This document shows positions 26,401 to 34,639 of a stretch of 35,350 nucleotides of DNA, one piece after another. The position numbers were made by a program, and so were the translations under genes. How positions within the stretch are numbered: the stretch's first letter is position 1; each line of letters begins with the position of its first letter. The notes under the pieces are model-generated. The model ran no database searches. It was not told where the DNA came from and worked only from the letters and a program-made list of their open reading frames with translations. Source of the DNA: JBCCSZ01 sp039199225 (GTDB taxonomy: Bacteria; Bacteroidota; Bacteroidia; Chitinophagales; Saprospiraceae); the NCBI GenBank assembly GCA_039199225.1, contig JBCCSZ010000032.1, positions 1-35,350 of the forward strand. The letters are read 5' to 3'.

Positions 26401-28563
26401 CGTTGTTCCAACGGGATAGGTATCGCTGGCATCGGTGCCATTATTGAAATTGTTGATGACAGAAGCGACACCACAGTTGTCAGAGGTCGTTGGGACCGGA
26501 ATGCTAACAGCGGCATTACAACGTCCGGCATCTGTATCTTGAACCACATCGGCAGGGCAGCTGATGCTTGGATTTTCATTGTCGGCAACCGTTACCGTAA
26601 AACTACAAGTATTGCTATTGCCAGAACTCTCTGTTGTGGTGTATGTCACAACAGATTGGCCTACGCGGAAGGCTGTTCCGCTGGCGTCGTTTCCACCGGC
26701 AGCGATGGTAGCTCCCGTGATGCTGTAGGTCGTCGTTATCGGACAATCATTGGTAATGGTCGGTGCCAAACCATTCAAGGTAGCCGTACAAGTCCCCGGA
26801 TCGACATTGACGCTTTGATCGCTGGGGCAACTGATGGTGGGTATCGTATTATCACTAACCGTAACGGTGAAGCTGCAAGTGGCTGTTCTTCCAGAAGATT
26901 CCGTGACCGTGTAAGTAACAGTCGATACACCGACTGCAAAAGTTGTATTGCTGGCATCCCCTGTGCCGGATGGGACATTGGTAGCGCCGGTGATGGTGTA
27001 AGTGGTATCGGCTGGACAGTTACTGACTACCGTAGGCTCGATGCCCATTACAACAGCGGAGCAATTGCCTGGATCGACATCGACACTTTGATCCAGCGGG
27101 CAACCCAAAATTGGATCGCTATTGTCCTCTACCGTTACGGTAAATAGGCAAGTATCGGACAGGCCCGCATCATCCGTAGCAATATAGACGATGGTATCCA
27201 CACCCAGGGGAAAGAAGGCGCCCGGTGTGTGGCTTTGGGTCTCATCCAGCATGTTGTCGCAATTGTCGGTGGCCGTTGGTTCCGTCCAAAAGAAATTGGC
27301 ACCACAGGCCGCGGCATTGGCATTTATGGTAATATCCATTGGACAGCCGGTGTATACAGGTGGATCGCTATCTGACGCATCGATTGTTCCGGGTAAGAAC
27401 TCGTATTCGCTCATGGTCAAGCGCGAATTATCAAAGCGGCTGATCTCAAAAAGCAGCGGACCAAAATCGCCATAGGTAAAAAGTGGTAGGCCGATTGCGC
27501 CATTGAGGTCGAATTCGATGGTAAAGATCACGGTGCTATCGGCCAAGGACAAGCCGTCGGCGGAAGCAGGTATCAGCGTCCAAATCAAGCCCAGCGTTCC
27601 ATCGGCTGTCAAGGCAGTATTAAATGGATCGGTTCCAGGGTTGAGTTCAACATTTGTATGATTGGTATAAACGAGGATGCTGGTATCCCAGGAAATCCCC
27701 ATTTGCATACTGGTCAGAGAATCGAAATTGATCACCCTAAAGTCGACTGTTACCTTTCCAGTCGCACAGTCTTGTTTGATGAGGGGATCAAAGTATAATA
27801 TATTAGGATCAAGTGGCGTCGTATCATTGTAGGTTACATTGAACATGCAACCATTGGTATTGCCACCAAAATCTTCTGCCAGATAAGAGATGGAGGTTGT
27901 ACCTTCCACAAGAGTAGTGGGGCTGGCATCGTCGAAGCCTGCACCATTGGTAGCGCCTCCTAGGGTATAAGTTACCTGTCTCAAATCGCAATTGTCAGAC
28001 AGTGTTAAAGGAGCCAATCCGCCAGGCATCGACTCGAATACGGTGACATCAGGCGGACAGGTAATCACAGGGTCTTGTGTGTCTGTGATGGTCAGTTGAG
28101 CATCATTGAAAAAGAAGGTGACATTTTCTACGAGGATGCCGTTGTTGAGGTCGGAAATGGAAACTCCTTGACCCGGCTGCGCGCCGAGATCGATGGTGGC
28201 CGTGGTACCGGCAGTAGCCTTGCGAGTCAAGCATAGTTCAATGATGGTTGAATCGTCGGGCAGTGTCAGACCTGTGAATGGACCAAACCAGGAGAAAGCC
28301 ATGTATCCCTCGTTCTGGTCGACAATATCCGTCGGGATGGCCGGTAGATTAAAAGTGTGGCTGACATAATCGAATTCAGATGTATCCCAGAGGGTGGCAA
28401 ATTCTAAACCAGTAATCTGGTTAAAGTTCTGTACATCTATGTCCACACAAAAGTTATTGGTCTCACAGCTAACCGGAGGGCTGACAGCAGTGAAGGTCAC
28501 CTGCGCCATGGCAGCAACCAGTCCGGCTAAACTGAGGAATACCGTAAGCAATATCTTTTGCAT
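23425..28563 (-). CDS. Giant cohesin-like/HYR-repeat surface protein with T9SS type B sorting domain
   Basis: 1712 residues from the ATG at 28563. The frame runs 22 codons further to a TTG that sits inside a probable -7 promoter box, so the ATG, which begins a clean signal peptide (MQKILLTVFLSLAGLVAAMA), is preferred. Domains: cohesin-like beta module (about 21-165), one HYR domain (about 168-255), second cohesin-like module (about 258-415), about ten more HYR domains (about 418-1265; repeated S-C-P-A-D, T-D-N-C, G-T-T-x-V-T-Y-T-A-T-D and C-S-F-x-V-T-V motifs), three Ig/PKD-like domains (about 1280-1520), a Big_9/cadherin-like domain (about 1525-1620), and the type B sorting domain (about 1623-1712; V-P-N-V-I-S-P-N-G-D, I-F-N-Q-W-G-D-E-V-F, D-W-G-G-T-Y-Q-G). 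HYR arrays occur in extracellular adhesins. First gene of the right cassette, followed by PorP/SprF. Confidence 0.95.
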   Translation of the reverse strand: MQKILLTVFLSLAGLVAAMAQVTFTAVSPPVSCETNNFCVDIDVQNFNQITGLEFATLWDTSEFDYVSHTFNLPAIPTDIVDQNEGYMAFSWFGPFTGLTLPDDSTIIELCLTRKATAGTTATIDLGAQPGQGVSISDLNNGILVENVTFFFNDAQLTITDTQDPVITCPPDVTVFESMPGGLAPLTLSDNCDLRQVTYTLGGATNGAGFDDASPTTLVEGTTSISYLAEDFGGNTNGCMFNVTYNDTTPLDPNILYFDPLIKQDCATGKVTVDFRVINFDSLTSMQMGISWDTSILVYTNHTNVELNPGTDPFNTALTADGTLGLIWTLIPASADGLSLADSTVIFTIEFDLNGAIGLPLFTYGDFGPLLFEISRFDNSRLTMSEYEFLPGTIDASDSDPPVYTGCPMDITINANAAACGANFFWTEPTATDNCDNMLDETQSHTPGAFFPLGVDTIVYIATDDAGLSDTCLFTVTVEDNSDPILGCPLDQSVDVDPGNCSAVVMGIEPTVVSNCPADTTYTITGATNVPSGTGDASNTTFAVGVSTVTYTVTESSGRTATCSFTVTVSDNTIPTISCPSDQSVNVDPGTCTATLNGLAPTITNDCPITTTYSITGATIAAGGNDASGTAFRVGQSVVTYTTTESSGNSNTCSFTVTVADNENPSISCPADVVQDTDAGRCNAAVSIPVPTTSDNCGVASVINNFNNGTDASDTYPVGTTTVVWTVTDDNGNTATCSIDVTVNDNTLPSVSCPASLTIDITSGTSEVVNGIDPVVSDACGIATTTYRLSNGATGNNSASGLSFDLGTTTVTYIATDVNGNTDSCQFDVTIRFVSSDILDCPADVNTTTDAGVCSAVVNNIGPIININMADLSSVTYTLEQSGSNIGSGNDDASGTAFPTGLTTVEYIANDRFGNADTCSFTVTVADDELPTWSNCPADITVFADASCMGNPTWSAPIAADNCAVIRIDSSQASGSAFGLGTTLVTYTAFDAANNSASCTFNVTVQDNTPPTFDNCGANNLVLTYLPDCRAIGFWDAITATDNCGTAMITCTHNPGDTLNEGTTRVVCLVVDMAGNTNRCEFDLEVRDTTPPVANSCPPNVVVSVDEGRCTANVTWDQPIFSDNCTSPTLSSTHPSGFDFPLGSTTVTYTATDASGNTATCSFDVTVSDDERPVVLCDSIRVRIDGTVISDPGGIVLTATPDNNCQGIKISFTEPTATDNCDTNVIPVQTSSGPGNGDTFPEGETLITYTATDASGNEDSCVIQVIVEPLSMIQVLFQPGNDLCEGESVTLSINNTNTNLSYSWSGPNGFSSTEAEPIIDPLEASNAGQYCVTVTTPEQCSTTSCGDLTVRSAPAFTLGSNGPVCNTDLSLTATLADTSIPVDTWTWTFPDGQIDNSQNPVVPNPDLTLSGDFIVVANGNNGCSSTDTISVEVNNIPPPELTTDCDPVICLGTSCRLIGTEYLIVPDQYNWVANPASNAGLPADTDNNELSIIPTEPGIYLYDYWVSRGNCESDTASLTLQVVETPIAEDDLFTVSYETTLNGFNILLNDTFETAANLDFSIQLFSDSIANGTLENLGGGVFNYTPDDGYIGIDQFAYEICYNCDGDLICEFAVVTLNVVFDGPCQVPNVISPNGDEFNDVLQINCLDNGEFNENEIIIFNQWGDEVFRQKPYTNDWGGTYQGNDLPDGTYYYIFKVDPNADPDKGFIQILR
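24755..27365 (-). repeat. Array of about ten HYR domains in the giant type B protein
   Basis: The unit is about 80-90 residues, with one Cys near the start (C-P-A-D), one in the middle (D-N-C) and one near the end (C-S-F-x-V-T-V), joined by short D-N-x-x-P linkers. Units are diverged at the DNA level. An eleventh HYR unit lies separately near 27830-28090, between the two cohesin-like modules. Limits are approximate. Confidence 0.82.
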
Positions 28564-28626
28564 ATCTTCAGTGTCTTTGAATGAGGTGTATATTAATTGA
28601 TTTACAAGTACCGTAAGATCGGACTG

Positions 28627-28634
28627 CAAATATA
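28627..28634 (-). promoter_or_regulatory. Candidate -7 promoter element of the right cassette
   Basis: Minus-strand TATATTTG fits TAnnTTTG exactly and would start transcription about 57 nt before the ATG at 28563. No TTG at the standard -33 distance was found, so support is partial. Confidence 0.42.
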
Positions 28635-28822
28635 AGTTTCAAGATCAATATGGAGTTTGCTGCTAGGAGCAAATTGGACGGTTCTCATATCGGTTTTGGT
28701 CGTGTGTGGGTGTTTTGCCGTAATTGGGCGTTGGTTTTGCGTTTCGCGCTGCAGTGGATGGTAAAAAACCTGGATCGGTTGAGGTTTGTTGTCAATGGAT
28801 TTTCAATGAAGGATGAAAGGGT

Positions 28823-28851
28823 GCCAAAGAGCGGAAAATCCACTCTTTGGC
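28823..28851 (-). terminator. Hairpin after the type A giant gene
   Basis: A 9-bp perfect stem (gccaaagag 28823-28831, ctctttggc 28843-28851), extended by gga/tcc after one mismatch, lies 36 bp after the stop at 28887. The T-run on the minus strand is poor, so it could also be an mRNA-stabilising structure. Confidence 0.5.
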
Positions 28852-28886
28852 TAAAATATACACCCATTCCATTGATCTCGGTGTGG

Positions 28887-31800
28887 TTATTCTATGATGA
28901 CCATCTTCTTGACGGCTGTGAATCCGTCCGTATCCAACTGGTAGTACAATACACCTGCAGACGGCAATTCGCTGCTGTTGACAGGAATTTCATTGTACCC
29001 CTTCTCAAATTGGTCTTCATAGGTCTTGATGACTCGGCCTGAAACATCCAGGACAGACAGGGTTGCAAAACCGCTCTTTGGCAGGCTAAAGCTGATGATG
29101 GTCTGGTCTCTGAATGGGTTTGGACGGTTTTGGTACAACTTGAACTCGGCCTTAGCCGCTGTCGCGCTGTTGAATACCAATTGTACGTCCTTGGCCTCGT
29201 TATTTGCGTTGTAAGCTGTATTTGGCAATTGCTCAAAGTCGCCCATCTGGATGACTTCGCTCAACTTATCTACGTTTTTATTGGCTTTGAATGTCAAGCT
29301 GAACAATGCTTCATCATTCGGTAGATCCGCAGCAATAGCGTCGAACCAAACAAGGGTCAACAATCCTTCCGCCGCAGCGTGTGTACCGATGTTGGCTGCT
29401 CCAAAGTTTTGAAGGCTGCCTCCCAATGCACTTTCGAAGCTGATAGCCGTAGGATCGAATTCCAAGACGGATTGGTAGGCCAGAATATTTTGGAAATCCT
29501 GAGCGCGGAATACCAATTCGTAAGTTTCGCCTTCGATCAATGCCATGTCGTCAATGCTCAAGCTGATAGCACCACTTCTAGTCTGTGAGCTTCCACCACC
29601 AGAGCTGGTTGCATTCAGCGGATCGAAACCTGGGTCGTTGTCTTCCACTTGTCCGACTTTTACACCGACAAAATTGTTCATCACACTGTCCATTGAAAGG
29701 TTGTTGATGGTCAAGTTGTCATTGAAAGTAGGTACGAGACGTCGAGGTAGGTCTGGCAGTACAGCATCCGCCGGTACAAATCTCCAAGATGTGTTGCCTT
29801 GAGGCGTCGTTGGAGGTCCTGGGACAGCTGTTTGTAGCAATTGATACAGTTGCACTACGTCGAAAGTCGTGATACTGTTATCTGGGAAGGCATCTGCCGC
29901 AATCTTCTTGTAAGGACTGTTGAGGGTGTCGATACCGACGATGTGCTTCTGAATGATGGACAAGTCAAGAGCAGATACCCCGTTGATCCAGTTGATGTTT
30001 TTCTGTGGACGCAGGTTGTAGTTTCTGCCGGCAGGAACCGGGTTGAAGCTGAACATACCGTCTGCACCTGTTGTCATGTTGCCATTGGCACCACCTGTGC
30101 TCAGGTCTGTCAACGTAACCATTGCATTACCTACTTCGTCACCTGCTTCGGTGCGGATGATACCGGCCAGGTTGAGCTGTGCAGGGTTGTTGATGATGAC
30201 AATACCATCTTCTGTACATGGAGCCACTCTGATGGCTACACCATTGTAAGAGCGTGTAATTTCAGCAACGACTGTATTGTCTCCAATCAATTTGATGCGC
30301 GTTGACTCATTGACATTTCCAACCAATCTAACGTCCAGGTTGAAGATGGTTGTGCCATCTGCCAAAGTAGCTGGGTTGTTGGTCGCTGCGTTGTTGAACC
30401 ACTGGATGTCCATGGTATCGCTGGTCACGATGTTGTTAACAAAACCTGTGCCTGGCAACATATTGCCACTAACACCCTCGAAATTGGCCACCATAGGGTC
30501 TTCGATTACTGCACGGAATTGGAATCCCTGTACATTGATGAAGTTGGTCACCACAACGGGTACGCTAACAACAGTAGCAGCCGTTCCGGAGACGTTACCT
30601 GGTGGATTGACATTATCTAGGATGACATCGAAGCAGGTTTCTGGTACATTAACCGTCACATTGGAAGTACAAGTATCGCGGTTGCCAAAGGCATCCTGAA
30701 CGAAAAGCTCTACTGCGACCGGGCTGTTGTTGACATCCACCGGACCAAAGGTCAGCTGGTTGGAAGTAAAGTTCAACAGACCTGTTCCAGCTACGGTTCC
30801 CGTACAGTTGTCAAAGCTGCCGTCGTCCAAATCAGAGGCTGCAAGGCCAGCGAAACCGCTATTGTCTAGTGTTACCGTGACATCCTTACAGAAGGCCACC
30901 GGAGCGATGTTATCTTGGATCTGAATCGTTGTATTACAGCTGGCAGAGTTTCCTGAATTATCCGTTACAGTCATTGTAACAGGGAAAGTCAGACCTGCAT
31001 TGACACAAGTGAAGGTATCTCTCGACAAGGAGAAATTGTTCAAGCCGAGGAAGTCACAATTGTCCACACTACCATTGTTGAAGAAGTTTGGTGGTAGGAT
31101 CAAAGTGTCAGATGGCGGCAGTGAAACAGAAGATGGTCCACCCAAGCAAGCTGCAATCGGTGGGGTGTCATCTGTTACGACAATGCGTAGAATCTTAACG
31201 GCAGAGTTGCCACAAGGGTCGATGGCTGTAATGAAACGAGTTGTTACACCCACTGTATAGTTGCCAGACAAGTTGCCATTGTTGATGGTCAGATCGGCAA
31301 ATGCGGCACAGTTGTCAGAGACAGAATCTGCTGTAACGACATAGTTGATGGCTGCCAAACAGTTGTTGTCAGCACTTGCAAAAATGGTATCTGCAGTTGA
31401 GAAAACTGGCTGTTCTGTATCCCGTACGGTGATGACCTGAGAGAAGGTCGTTTGGTTGCCAGAAGGATCGGAGGCAGTCCAGCTACGTGTTCTGGTGTAG
31501 TTGTAGTGGCTGCAATCGTTGGTAATGCCCGATTGGGTAGACACCTCGTTTGGTGTGATACCTGTTACACCACAGTTGTCGATCGCTACGATGTCCACAC
31601 CAATGGTTGGCAGCGCAGGAATGTTGTCGCATTCAACTGTAACGGCTGCTGGAACACCCAATAATACCGGATCGATATTGTCTTGGATGGTGATGGTTAC
31701 TGGAATACCGTTGGAAGCATTCAATTGGTTGTCTGTTGCCAATAAAACAGCATTCTGTACCCCGATGTCGCTGCAGTCGTAGGAAATAGAGCTCAGGCCA

Positions 31801-33929
31801 TTGATGGTAATCACTGGATTTGGATCACAATCGTCGGTTGCTCTTGCGAAGAAATCGGAAGGCATGACGGTCACGTCTCCATTGGCATCCAAATTCAAGG
31901 TGATGGCTGTGATACCAGAAGTCAATACCGGACCATTATCTGCTACGATGTTGATGGTCTGGAATTGTGTTGAAGTTCTATTTTGTGCGTCTGTATAAGT
32001 CCAGGTAATGGATACTGAACTCATAGAAGTGGATGTAAAGTTGTAGCTGGTGACGTTACCCATACCGTCCATGCTGGCAGCCGTCAGGTTGGCAGAGCCA
32101 GAGCTGATAGATGGCACACCATATAATAGATTTGGTGGGCAAACCGAATCTCTTGCGGTTGGAGTCGTCAATACAAGGCTACCACATTCGAAGTCGGCGG
32201 GCGGCAAGTTGATGCCAGTGATGCTTGGAACTGGGTTGGTATAGCCAGTCGAGCGATTGGCCAAGATAACGGTGAAAGAGCAGCTATCCGAAAGACCAGT
32301 CATGCCGGCATCATCGAAAGCAACCAATTCAACGACTAGGGTATCTCCGGCACTTGGGCCACCGCTCATGTCGGCATCTCTCAAATCAACGCTGCCATCA
32401 TTCAGCGCCAAGCCAGCACTTGCTTGCTCAACGACAAAGTTTGGACAGTTATCGGTGACCATTCCAAGATTGGTATAGTCTGGAACCAAATCAGTTGGAT
32501 CGCAGAACAACAAAATCTGCTCACCTGGACAACTGATACTTGGTTTGCCATTGTCTACAATAGTGATATCGAATGTACAAATGGATTCATTACCTGCAGC
32601 ATCAACAGCGCGGTAAGTAACAGTTGTTGTACCAATATCGAATGTACTAACGCCAGATGTATGTGAACTGGTCAGTAAGACAGAAGCACCGCTTGGATCA
32701 CAATTGTCGGTAACGCCTGGAGCGGTCCAGGTAATCATTGTATCACAGTTGTTGATCACATTCATCGTAATGTTGCTGGGACAATTGACGAAAGTAGGAC
32801 CAACTTGATCGATGACTGTTACATCAAAATCACAGGTTACGCTATTGTCATTGAAGTCTGTAATGCGGTAGGTAACTGTATTTAGGCCCAGATTAAAGCT
32901 GGCCAAGCCAGCATCCATGCCTGTTGTCCAATCGAGGGTTGTAGAACCGCTCAACATATATTCTACGCTTGCTACGCCGCAATTGTCGAAGAAAGTACGG
33001 TCGGTCAATGGAAGAGTAGAGCCGCTCAATGAGATACCAGGAATACCGGTAGCGATACAACTGTTGGTTGTACTAACCGTAATATCTGCTGGGCAATCTA
33101 CTTGTGGTGCTTCATCATCTGTAACTTCTACAATCACGTTACAAGAAGCAGGAGCATTGGTGCCATCCGTTATGCTGAAGTTAACCGTTGTCGAACCGAG
33201 TGCGCCTGTGGTAGAGCTGAAATATTTACGCGTGAAACCATTCACAGCCCAAGCAGCCAAACTATCCTGCAGAGCAGCATTGGAGATCGTCTCTGTTACG
33301 TTTACCAGTGTACCTCCTGTTGTAGCCGTGTAGGTAATGGTAAGGGTCGTACTGGTGAAACAGTTTTCTGTAATGACTGGGATGGGAAAAGTAACGTAGG
33401 TGTCGCAATCATCGCTATCGTCATCACCTGTCATACCGGTGTAGGTCATGCCACATCCTCCTCCCGCAATGGTTGGAGCGATGGTGTCTTGAACAAAAAC
33501 CTCGAGTACTAAGGGATTGGACTCGTTGCCCCCTGGCAGTCCATCGTCGTCGGCAACGACGAAATAAAGTCCGGGGCCATAAGGCGTGTCGCCGTCGCAA
33601 CTGATCTCGACGCTAGCGCCCAAGGCTACAGCCTGTGAAGGGTGCTCGTAGAAGAACAATGAACAACCGACTCCTTGTGGGTTGATGATACCAACGAGCG
33701 CCTCCTGATCAAGGGTAGCACTTCCGTCAGCATCTAGGATGAGTGTAACTTGAGGATTGCCATTTGTAAAATCGATCAAATTACATTGGGCGAGCAAATT
33801 GCTCCCCCCGAAAAGGCCAATCATGAGGGCCACTAGCCAGAACTTGGTCCACCGAGTCGTTTTTTCAAACTTTCGGAACGTCATGGCGGCGGATAAGTCT
33901 CTGTTCAGGGATGTAAATTTAGAAACCAT
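28887..33929 (-). CDS. Giant HYR/cohesin/dockerin-like secreted protein with T9SS type A sorting domain
   Basis: 1680 residues from the ATG at 33929, which has an A-rich upstream stretch; an ATG at 33884 would shorten a long n-region by 15 residues. Hydrophobic signal segment about 31-46 (FWLVALMIGLFGGSNLLAQ). Domains: beta region (about 50-270); about eight HYR or HYR-like domains (about 272-1090; D-C-P-A-D-I-T-V, N-C-P-S-N-I-T, S-C-P-G-E); cohesin-like module (about 1092-1250); CnaB/carboxypeptidase-regulatory-like segment (about 1252-1303); dockerin-like pair (about 1305-1367; G-V-S-A-L-D-L-S-I-I-Q-K and N-S-I-T-T-F-D-V-V-Q-L-Y); second cohesin-like module (about 1450-1590); and a type A sorting domain (about 1595-1680; L-Y-Q-N-R-P-N-P-F, V-L-D-V-S-G-R-V-I-K-T-Y, K-K-M-V-I-I-E). 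Probably exported by the T9SS and attached or released at the cell surface. No PorP/SprF gene is adjacent on its 3' side, as expected for type A. Confidence 0.95.
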   Translation of the reverse strand: MVSKFTSLNRDLSAAMTFRKFEKTTRWTKFWLVALMIGLFGGSNLLAQCNLIDFTNGNPQVTLILDADGSATLDQEALVGIINPQGVGCSLFFYEHPSQAVALGASVEISCDGDTPYGPGLYFVVADDDGLPGGNESNPLVLEVFVQDTIAPTIAGGGCGMTYTGMTGDDDSDDCDTYVTFPIPVITENCFTSTTLTITYTATTGGTLVNVTETISNAALQDSLAAWAVNGFTRKYFSSTTGALGSTTVNFSITDGTNAPASCNVIVEVTDDEAPQVDCPADITVSTTNSCIATGIPGISLSGSTLPLTDRTFFDNCGVASVEYMLSGSTTLDWTTGMDAGLASFNLGLNTVTYRITDFNDNSVTCDFDVTVIDQVGPTFVNCPSNITMNVINNCDTMITWTAPGVTDNCDPSGASVLLTSSHTSGVSTFDIGTTTVTYRAVDAAGNESICTFDITIVDNGKPSISCPGEQILLFCDPTDLVPDYTNLGMVTDNCPNFVVEQASAGLALNDGSVDLRDADMSGGPSAGDTLVVELVAFDDAGMTGLSDSCSFTVILANRSTGYTNPVPSITGINLPPADFECGSLVLTTPTARDSVCPPNLLYGVPSISSGSANLTAASMDGMGNVTSYNFTSTSMSSVSITWTYTDAQNRTSTQFQTINIVADNGPVLTSGITAITLNLDANGDVTVMPSDFFARATDDCDPNPVITINGLSSISYDCSDIGVQNAVLLATDNQLNASNGIPVTITIQDNIDPVLLGVPAAVTVECDNIPALPTIGVDIVAIDNCGVTGITPNEVSTQSGITNDCSHYNYTRTRSWTASDPSGNQTTFSQVITVRDTEQPVFSTADTIFASADNNCLAAINYVVTADSVSDNCAAFADLTINNGNLSGNYTVGVTTRFITAIDPCGNSAVKILRIVVTDDTPPIAACLGGPSSVSLPPSDTLILPPNFFNNGSVDNCDFLGLNNFSLSRDTFTCVNAGLTFPVTMTVTDNSGNSASCNTTIQIQDNIAPVAFCKDVTVTLDNSGFAGLAASDLDDGSFDNCTGTVAGTGLLNFTSNQLTFGPVDVNNSPVAVELFVQDAFGNRDTCTSNVTVNVPETCFDVILDNVNPPGNVSGTAATVVSVPVVVTNFINVQGFQFRAVIEDPMVANFEGVSGNMLPGTGFVNNIVTSDTMDIQWFNNAATNNPATLADGTTIFNLDVRLVGNVNESTRIKLIGDNTVVAEITRSYNGVAIRVAPCTEDGIVIINNPAQLNLAGIIRTEAGDEVGNAMVTLTDLSTGGANGNMTTGADGMFSFNPVPAGRNYNLRPQKNINWINGVSALDLSIIQKHIVGIDTLNSPYKKIAADAFPDNSITTFDVVQLYQLLQTAVPGPPTTPQGNTSWRFVPADAVLPDLPRRLVPTFNDNLTINNLSMDSVMNNFVGVKVGQVEDNDPGFDPLNATSSGGGSSQTRSGAISLSIDDMALIEGETYELVFRAQDFQNILAYQSVLEFDPTAISFESALGGSLQNFGAANIGTHAAAEGLLTLVWFDAIAADLPNDEALFSLTFKANKNVDKLSEVIQMGDFEQLPNTAYNANNEAKDVQLVFNSATAAKAEFKLYQNRPNPFRDQTIISFSLPKSGFATLSVLDVSGRVIKTYEDQFEKGYNEIPVNSSELPSAGVLYYQLDTDGFTAVKKMVIIE
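30640..33115 (-). repeat. HYR/HYR-like domain array in the type A giant protein
   Basis: About eight beta-sandwich units of 80-110 residues. The first three have canonical C-P-x-x-I-T and T-D-N-C signatures. Later units are more diverged and vary in length, often opening with I-x-P-V or P-P-I-A instead of the C-P motif. Limits are approximate. Confidence 0.72.
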
Positions 33930-34506
33930 GATTCTGTTTTTGGTGCCTACCCGATCAATGGAAGGGCGGCCGAGTTAGAAAATCGTTTTTTTCGATTAAA
34001 AAATATAGGTTTTATATAGGTGAAGAGTACCCAAAAGGATACATCAGCATACTATTTGGTAGTTCAAGCTGCGATTCCCATTGGATGATTGGGTAAGCTT
34101 TGAAGCATCGCAACCTGGATTAGGTAGATGTGTTTAGAGATCCCCTTAGGGGGAGGAATAGGAATTGCAGAAAACCTTATACTGTTGGAGAGTTCTTGTC
34201 AACACTGCAAAGACTATGACAAAAGCTACCCTATAGATGAAAGGTGTAAGTTAAAGTTTAGAGATTCTTAAGTCAGGATGGTGATTGTCGTGTTGCTTAT
34301 AAACACGTTCTAGGTGTAAGTTTAGGAGGAAGATCAATTCGTGCGTAAATGTAAGTAAATTATTTACAATACAAGGCTATCCATACCATTTTTTAATGGT
34401 AGGGGCTGCAAATTTGTTTTTTCCCGGCTATAAAAACCGGATTTTGCTGTTCTTGCCAGCCAGCCGGCTGGACAATCTGGGAGTCGGATGTCAATGAACA
34501 TGGGAT

Positions 34507-34555
34507 TTTTAAGATGAAGTAATATTTGATTTCTCATTACTTGTACATCTTAAAA
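34507..34555. repeat. Imperfect 17-bp inverted repeat
   Basis: Arms ttttaagatg + aagtaat (34507-34523) pair with attactt (34536-34542) + catcttaaaa (34546-34555), with a 3-nt bulge (gta) and a 12-nt loop. The RNA could fold stably on either strand. It lies 36 bp beyond the SprF terminator and may be a second terminator or a remnant of a small mobile repeat. Confidence 0.7.
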
Positions 34556-34590
34556 TTATTTTATATACGATACTTTACTTAGAATGTTCT

Positions 34591-34628
34591 AAAAAAAGTA
34601 AAAAGCACCTGCTACAGTTAACAGGTGC
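34591..34628 (-). terminator. Terminator of the right-edge PorP/SprF gene
   Basis: On the minus strand gcacctg (34628-34622) pairs with caggtgc (34611-34605) and is followed by TTTTTACTTTTTTT. It begins 11 bp after the stop codon at 34640. Confidence 0.85.
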
Positions 34629-34639
34629 AGGCTACGGAT

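Larger units (their letters stand above)
28564..28886. other. Intergenic region between the two giant minus-strand genes
   Basis: 323 bp without a plausible gene. It holds the candidate promoter at 28627-28634 and the hairpin at 28823-28851. The short frames in the rest lack family features. Confidence 0.5.
33930..34639. other. 710-bp intergenic region without a recognisable gene
   Basis: The region lies between the right-edge PorP/SprF gene and the type A giant gene, a long gap for this tightly packed segment. It contains the SprF terminator, a large imperfect inverted repeat (34507-34555), a 12-bp palindrome (34460-34471, ccagccggctgg), a small tcccc/gggga hairpin near 34141 and two copies of a ggtgtaagttta-like element near 34241 and 34313. 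A TATATTTT close to the -7 consensus sits on the minus strand near 34008. No frame resembles a protein. Confidence 0.5.

Noticed and set aside
26539..27147. Rightward frame of 202 codons opposite the HYR array
   Set aside because: The repetitive appearance comes from the HYR repeats on the other strand; no independent protein signature.
28564..28629. N-terminal extension of the type B giant to a TTG at 28629
   Set aside because: It would place the start in the candidate -7 promoter box and bury the clean signal peptide that begins at the ATG at 28563.
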